NCBI GenBank assembly: GCA_022836615.1
Contig: MU405254.1
Coordinates: forward strand, 124,001 to 188,000
Length of the DNA: 64,000 nt
Source of the DNA: Annulohypoxylon bovei var. microspora
Lineage: Eukaryota; Ascomycota; Sordariomycetes; Xylariales; Hypoxylaceae
Reading direction: 5' to 3'
The notes under the pieces were generated by a model, which had not been told where the DNA came from, made no database searches, and was given only the letters and a program-made list of their open reading frames with translations. Each line of letters starts with the position of its first letter. The first letter of the stretch is position 1. Below, piece by piece: positions 58,456 through 64,000 of this stretch. A program made the position numbers and the translations under genes.

Positions 58456-60493
58456 TTACACGTTCTCATCAATCCACTCCTCGAGCCTCTCGACAAGAGT
58501 CTTCTTCAGGCCTTTTGCGTCAATTCCACGATCGCTGAGTATTGGCTTTAATTCAGCTACCGTCAGTTTTGATAAGGTGCCGTCACTATATCTCTTCTTT
58601 AGCTCGGTATTGTTCATCCCCGTGCTACTAGGCCCGGCTTTCGTCGTCGTTCTAGCCTTCTTCGCTAGCCTAGGCCCATCGTCTTCGTCATCGTTCTCCA
58701 TTTCCCGTTTGATAGACTGCGCATCTCTGATCATGCTCAAAACATCATCTGCAGTGCGCGACCAGTCCTGGATGTACTCACCGCACCGGTTGTGGATAGC
58801 CTTGTACTTAGGGGCAGTAGAATCATCTGGCTTCCCAGGAACCTCTTCCTCTAGCGCAAGGGCTTGGAGAATTTTGTAGTGCCATTGAAGAGCGGGATTT
58901 GGATACTTAGACGGATTGTACGTAGCCGTCGGTAGTTGTAGGTTTCCAATGACCTTATTCATCCTATCAGTCAGCTGGTCTGTGGTTCGGACTAGTTTGA
59001 CCTGATCGGGTCCTTCGCGTAAGTCGTCCGCATATGGAATTGGGTAAAGCCACAAGCCAGCAGGTATGAAATCTACTCCCGTCTTACGGTCTGACTGCGC
59101 CTTAGAGGGAATAATTGCAACTAGTCGAGGGTTGCCATTTGTCCGAGCGATATGCCATGCGATGCCAATCTTCTTAGAATTCAGTAGCTTCTGCCACAAT
59201 GCGGTGAAGACACGTGAGGATCCAACATAACCTTCTTCGCTCGGGAAGATGAATATCGATTTCTTGACGGATGCCCAAAACCCCAGTTGTGATCTATCCT
59301 TGAATCCGATGATACGGATTATCGGACCTCCAAATTGCTTGATGGACTTCTGCTCATCTTCGCCGAAATAGACGTATTCGCCTCCAAACTTGTAAGCTTT
59401 TCTCACTTCACCTGTTTGGACTGTTCTGGCGCTGTCCTCTGCAATATGAGCGGTTTCGCCTACGGCAATCTGTGCTTTTTCGCCATCCAGCCAAACGTAA
59501 CAACTGCGCGCCGGAGCCTGCTTATGGATGATGTTATACCCCCTCACTGAGATCTGAAGTCCAGGACCAAGCTCAAGCGGCATATTGCTGAAGTATGCCC
59601 GCTTTGGCGTTTGCCTGGAGTTCACATTGGAAATTAGTGAATTAAGGAGTGTTAGACCGCTGCCGGACTTTGACGTCGAAACCTTTCCTGGATGTGCTTC
59701 CTCGATAGCTGGATCCCGATATATGATATCCTAAACCAGGTTAGTAAACACAATAAAAAATTCGAGATTAATCTGAGAGTTACATCATAGAACTTGCTGA
59801 AGTCGAATTTTTCGTCTCCGCGAGTGATTGCGAAGAGCTCGATAGTGACTCCAAGATCGTATAAATCCTTGGCACGATATGCCGCGTTTTCTTTGAGTTT
59901 CTTGTCATCATTATGAGGGTCATCGTTGTCCGTGATGATGAATAATCTCCGAGATCCAAAGTTTGGAGCCTTGGTGGTGAGGAGATTGTTTGCTAAGAAC
60001 AGTAGATTCGACATCTGAATTCCCTCACTAGACGGAACAAGGATCTCATCTGCATCCTCCCCTTCTTCGACAATACTTTTCAGGTTCTTCACATCGCCGG
60101 CTGCGGGAATATCGAGGTCGGTATAGACATAGCAGTGAGGATAGGGGAGATTCTGATCATCTCGGTATTTTGTCTTCTCAGTACCGAAGAGTATTATACC
60201 CATCATGTCTTTGGGATTCGATATAATTCGTTGCTGCATTACCTGGTATGCACACTTTAAAGCGGCATACACAGGAGGGTCTTTGTCTGCTTTTTTGTCA
60301 TTTGACTCGGGAGGCGGACGTAGCATCGACTCGCTAACATCAATGGCGAAAATGAGAGCATCCTTTTGATCCTTGTAATCCTGAACAATATTTAGTCTAG
60401 AGAGCTTCAATAAACCTAGACTAAATAAAATACCTGTTCACCAATCTCATCTTCCTCCTCCTCCTCATCCCTTTTCTCATAGTGATCTGCCAT
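58456..60493 (-). CDS. KU70: Ku70, non-homologous end-joining DNA-end-binding subunit
   Basis: Ku70 pairs with Ku80 to form a ring on broken DNA ends, starting end joining and protecting telomeres. The model on the minus strand is exon 1 60493..60434, exon 2 60380..59784 and exon 3 59730..58456, 643 residues. The first exon gives an acidic start, MADHYEKRDEEEEEDEIGEQ. Exon 2 is the von Willebrand A-like domain: DALIFAIDVSESML, MMGIILFGTEKTKY, SRRLFIITDNDDPH, KFYD. Exon 3 begins DIIYRDPAIEEAHPG and carries the beta-barrel core (LELGPGLQISVRGYNIIHK, IRIIGFKDRSQLGFWASVK). The last 40 residues form a SAP domain (LKPILSDRGIDAKGLKKTLVERLEEWI), which marks Ku70 rather than Ku80. It is divergent from ferrochelatase. 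Confidence 0.95.
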
Positions 60494-61042
60494 AGCGGAT
60501 CTTTAGTCTTTAGTCTACCTATTAACACCGACTCGCCGAGTGAGAGAAAGATTTCGGAGATATATTCTAGAAAGTAGGGAAATGTGCTGTTCTTATGTTG
60601 GTTTCTATTCGGGATAGTGGGGTCATTTCAATTGTATTTTTAAAAGGGTGAATGATCCCCATTATGAAGCTTAATTATTTAGGCAGATGCCGCGATCAGA
60701 CGCGTACGATGTACATAGGTAAGTGGTTTCTTATGAAGTATGATCGCGGTATCAGGTGACTTCTACCTAGTTCCTGCCTAAGCCTTAAGATTCAGATTTC
60801 ATTACGTAATTTATGCTAGGCAATTAAACATGTTTCATTGGCCCCTCTACGACCGGACCCTCGGATAGCTGAGTCCAGGGTTTCTATTTTCGATGACTTG
60901 GTGACATTCTAGAAATGCGAATCGCCACTAATCTCCCTAGCTATTTGTCCAATTGTTTAGAAAACTCGGATTTCATATCTTGAGATCTCATCTATGTCAG
61001 ATTATTGTAAAGTAAAATTGCAGAGAAACAGGTTCAGGCAAT
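60494..61042. promoter_or_regulatory. Bidirectional promoter region Ku70/ferrochelatase
   Basis: About 550 bases between divergent start codons. No sharp motif is evident. Confidence 0.5.
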
Positions 61043-62414
61043 ATGGCTACGCGGCATTCCGTCGCACAACTATCGCGCAGAGCAGCTGGTACTGCTGCTA
61101 GCTCTTCGTTGAGCCTACGATTGTCAAATAGTGCGCTACAGACGAGATCATTCGCAACGCCAGTGCCGCCCGTCACACAAAATGCGACTGGTTCAAAGGG
61201 TCCAACTGCCATGGTATTCTTAAACATGGGTGGTCCGTCGACGGTAGATGAAGTTGGCGACTTTTTAAGCCGGTTGTTCGTATGTCACCTCCATGCATCG
61301 CCACGCCTCCCCGCGTAGTTCTAATATGCGAGTAGGCAGATGGTGATTTGATACCGCTAGGACGACTACAAAACTACATTGGCCCCCTCATCTCGAGTCG
61401 AAGAACACCAAAGATAAAAAAGCAATATGCAGAGATTGGAGGTGGCTCTCCTATTCGAAAATGGTCAGAATACCAAAGCGAAGAAATGTGCAAGATCCTC
61501 GACAGAATATCTCCTCAGACGGCGCCTCATAAACCATACGTCGCGTTTCGCTATGCAGACCCTTTGACCGAGGAGATGTACAATAAATTGCTGGCGGATG
61601 GCTTCGGGAATGGCAAAGGAGGGAGAGCTGTGGCGTTCACGCAGTATCCCCAATATTCTTGCTCTACGACAGGAAGCAGTCTTAATGAGCTGTGGAAGTG
61701 GCGGCAACGATTAGAAGGCAAAGCTGGACTGGGTACTATTCAATGGAGTGTCATCGATAGATGGCCAGTACATCCGGGTTTGGTGGAGGCATTTGCTAGC
61801 AATATTGAGAAAACGCTAGCGTCATACCCAGAGGATCGCCGGAGCCAGGTTGTCTTATTATTCTCCGCCCACAGCTTGCCTATGACGGTGGTCAATCGAG
61901 GTAAGAACCGGGAACGAGAATTCAGCGAAGTTCAACTAACATGACATTAGGTGATCCGTATCCTGCCGAAGTTGCTGCAACGGTGTATGCTGTGATGCAG
62001 CGACTGAAGTTTTCCAATCCCTATAGATTATGCTGGCAATCACAAGTTGGTCCTCAGCCATGGTTAGGTCCTCAAACCCAAAGTTCGGTCGAGGAGTACA
62101 TTGCAAAGGGACAGAAAGACCTCGTCCTCATCCCTATTGCGTTTACCTCGGACCACATTGAAACGCTTTTTGAGCTTGATAAAGAGGTAATCGGGGAGTC
62201 CGGGCACGAGGACACTGTCAAGCGGGTAGAAAGCCTCAACGGCAATCCTATCTTCATCGATGCTCTCGCCAATCTTGCGAAGAGTCATTTAGATAGCGGC
62301 ATTGCGTGTTCTTACCAGATGGGTCTAAGGTGTCCTGGTTGTAAGAGTGAACGGTGTGCCGAGTCGAAGAAATTTTTCCTCGCACAAGAGAATGCCTCTA
62401 CATTATCAGTGTAG
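61043..62414 (+). CDS. HEM15: Ferrochelatase, mitochondrial
   Basis: The last enzyme of heme synthesis inserts Fe2+ into protoporphyrin IX at the inner mitochondrial membrane. The model is join(61043..61279,61336..61900,61951..62414), 421 residues. The N-terminal 45 residues are Ser/Arg/Ala-rich with no acidic residue (MATRHSVAQLSRRAAGTAAS), a clear mitochondrial presequence. Core motifs are TAMVFLNMGGPSTVDEV, YIGPLISSRRTPKIKKQY, GGGSPIRKWSEYQ, VAFTQYPQYSCSTTGSSLN, LLFSAHSLPM with the catalytic His, WQSQVGPQPWL and PIAFTSDHIETLFELD. The C-terminus has LRCPGCKSERC, which with the Cys of YSCSTTG matches all four [2Fe-2S] ligands of the human enzyme; yeast Hem15 lacks the cluster. Confidence 0.96.
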
Positions 62415-64000
62415 AGTGCATATCCGCCGCAGTTTCAAAAGCACTACTATTTGGTATTGGAAATGGTTAAAACAACTCCGGTGTTGGGCAGTTACTTGTC
62501 TTGATGTTTGCAAATATCTACCTACCCAGTAGATATTTCACTTTACATACCTACCTAGGTACCTACCTAGGTAGCTACTAGCTACTCTTCTAGCAGAAGA
62601 TTTACATTGTACAATTTAGACGGCCGTATGAGAAAATATGAATGAGACAAGCACGATATCTTATTAGATTGATGACTCTACCTTCAAGTCTATATTGTAT
62701 CATGTTTCCAAGTTGTACGTATGTAGGTTACGTGATATTACAAATGCCGGAGATAAAAACTTGCCGATGGCCGGAGGAACCTCCTCAGTAGATGCCCGAT
62801 TATATGCAAATAACCCCGACGGTTGCACCCCAGACTGCCCAGACTGCAGGGTCCACGGACTTATGCGTCATCGATGTGCTGGCGATGATTATGTACAACA
62901 AATTGTGTCTTATCTTGTTGCTTTGACAAGTCTATGCAATGCATTTGTGTTCCATTCCGGCATTGACTCGATATTGTATTTCGACCCTCTAAGTTTCTTG
63001 TGTGTAGGTACGTTAGGTAGGAAATAGCAGGAGTTACATAATGTACTTAGCTACTAGGTAGGTCACTATGTATTGTTCTATTAAAATAGGTATTTGAAGG
63101 GTCTAATGTTTGAGACCTTGAATGTTTCTGACGAAAACATTGGATTGGTAATCACATCGGATTTATCAGGAACAACCTTGAAGACTGCAAGATTAACCTG
63201 ATTAGATCTACTAGGGTAGGTACGTTAGATAGAGGAGCTTCCCTGTGTCGCTCCACGGACATCCAATTCCGACAAATGCGGATTATGCTATAGTGTACTT
63301 GTAAAGTACCAGTATTAACCTTCCTATTCACGTAAGACACCCGGTTAATAGGGCTGTCGGAAGTTAAAACACTTGATACACGTATGTAGCTACTTTGTAG
63401 CACCACGTTGGTGACATCGAACATCGAACAATAAGGTAGGGCAAGAGGGACCAAAGACCCACTCAAACCCAAAGAGACGGGAATTTCGATGATATGGATA
63501 CCCTCGCGCCCACTCTTAGCTTTCGCATCATTTCCCCCAAACTCTGGACGTTGTCAATTCGAACTTGAGTAATTCAAGCTTTCATTGGCGTCTTCCGTAC
63601 ACATCATCGACTTAGATAGACCAATGACTTCTTGAATTATCATAATCAAAGCTTCGGGTATGGGACATATCTTTACCACTTTCCCACCCTTTCCCTAAGC
63701 TTTAAGTTGTTGAGGTCAACCATTGATCTACCTCGAATCCCGAGGAACCAATATATTGATTCTTCAGCTACCAAAGTCTCATACATATGTAGAGTAGCGG
63801 GTCATAAGATAAGGATTCCGGAATCCTTCGATCGAGACCAAGTCATTCCATAGTATAACGGACCATCCGCAATATCCGGTTTATATAATTGAAATATACG
63901 TGGACAGCGGACGCCTCGCCCGGTCGTTCACGACGTTCGACGACGTTTAGAGATCAGCTACAGTCGCGCAACAAGTGTATAGTCATCACAATGACAAGCG
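62415..64000. other. Terminal intergenic stretch
   Basis: A dense CCTAGG/TAGGTA cluster occupies 62518-62580 and another 63006-63063. The 110-codon frame 62695-63027 has no family signals. An ATG at 63991, at the very edge, could open a gene but cannot be judged. Confidence 0.45.

Noticed and set aside
62695..63027. 110-codon frame with several cysteines (CTPDCPDC)
   Set aside because: Overlaps a TAGGTA-type repeat at its end and has no recognisable domain; considered chance.
63991..64000. ATG at the window edge
   Set aside because: Only three codons are visible; a gene start cannot be supported.
1..64000. CRISPR arrays, bacterial-type operons, rRNA genes
   Set aside because: None seen; the window is eukaryotic with spliced monocistronic genes.

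Overview
The window is nuclear DNA of a filamentous ascomycete (Pezizomycotina), most likely a Sordariomycete. The supporting signs are short introns (about 45-80 nt) with GTAAGT-like donors and CTAAC-like branch sites, fungal families such as HET, DUF6536, Zn2Cys6 and two-subunit type I FAS, and an AT-rich block with the look of repeat-induced point mutation (RIP). I placed exon borders by hand from splice signals, reading frame and family conservation, so multi-exon spans are models.

Layout. 1-6600 is an AT-rich, stop-riddled relic block ending in a poly-T tandem tract. 7414-12107 holds three conserved genes: KRR1 (+) and bystin/ENP1 (-), which converge, and HGH1 (+), divergent from ENP1. 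Two make the small ribosomal subunit and the third helps fold eEF2. After a 2.8 kb gap come a PHO84-type phosphate transporter (14949-16840, +) and a small DUF427 protein (17542-17944, -). 18.5-26.4 kb looks accessory: an uncertain membrane ORF, a HET-domain protein, a membrane-anchored pepsin-like protein without catalytic aspartates, and a DUF6536 membrane protein. 27017-28678 is a cytochrome b2-type L-2-hydroxyacid dehydrogenase with no mitochondrial presequence and a C-terminal SKL.

29648-44673 is the primary fatty acid synthase locus: FAS2 (alpha, -) and FAS1 (beta, +) transcribed away from a shared 3 kb region. 44981-46147 contains two non-coding inverted-repeat elements, abutting at a shared TA dinucleotide. 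The gene-poor stretch after them carries a G-rich degenerate repeat and a hairpin. Then follow a small beta-rich ORF (48471), an SGNH hydrolase (49716-50636, -), guanine deaminase (52453-53959, +), a large Zn2Cys6 regulator (54493-57907, -), Ku70 (58456-60493, -) and mitochondrial ferrochelatase (61043-62414, +). The last 1.6 kb has no supported gene.

Most genes are housekeeping. The points most worth a second look are the peroxisome-tagged flavocytochrome b2, the side-by-side inverted-repeat elements, the in-frame intron that splits the zinc cluster of the regulator, the degenerate aspartic-protease-like protein, and a dispersed CCTAGG/TAGGTA motif found only between genes.
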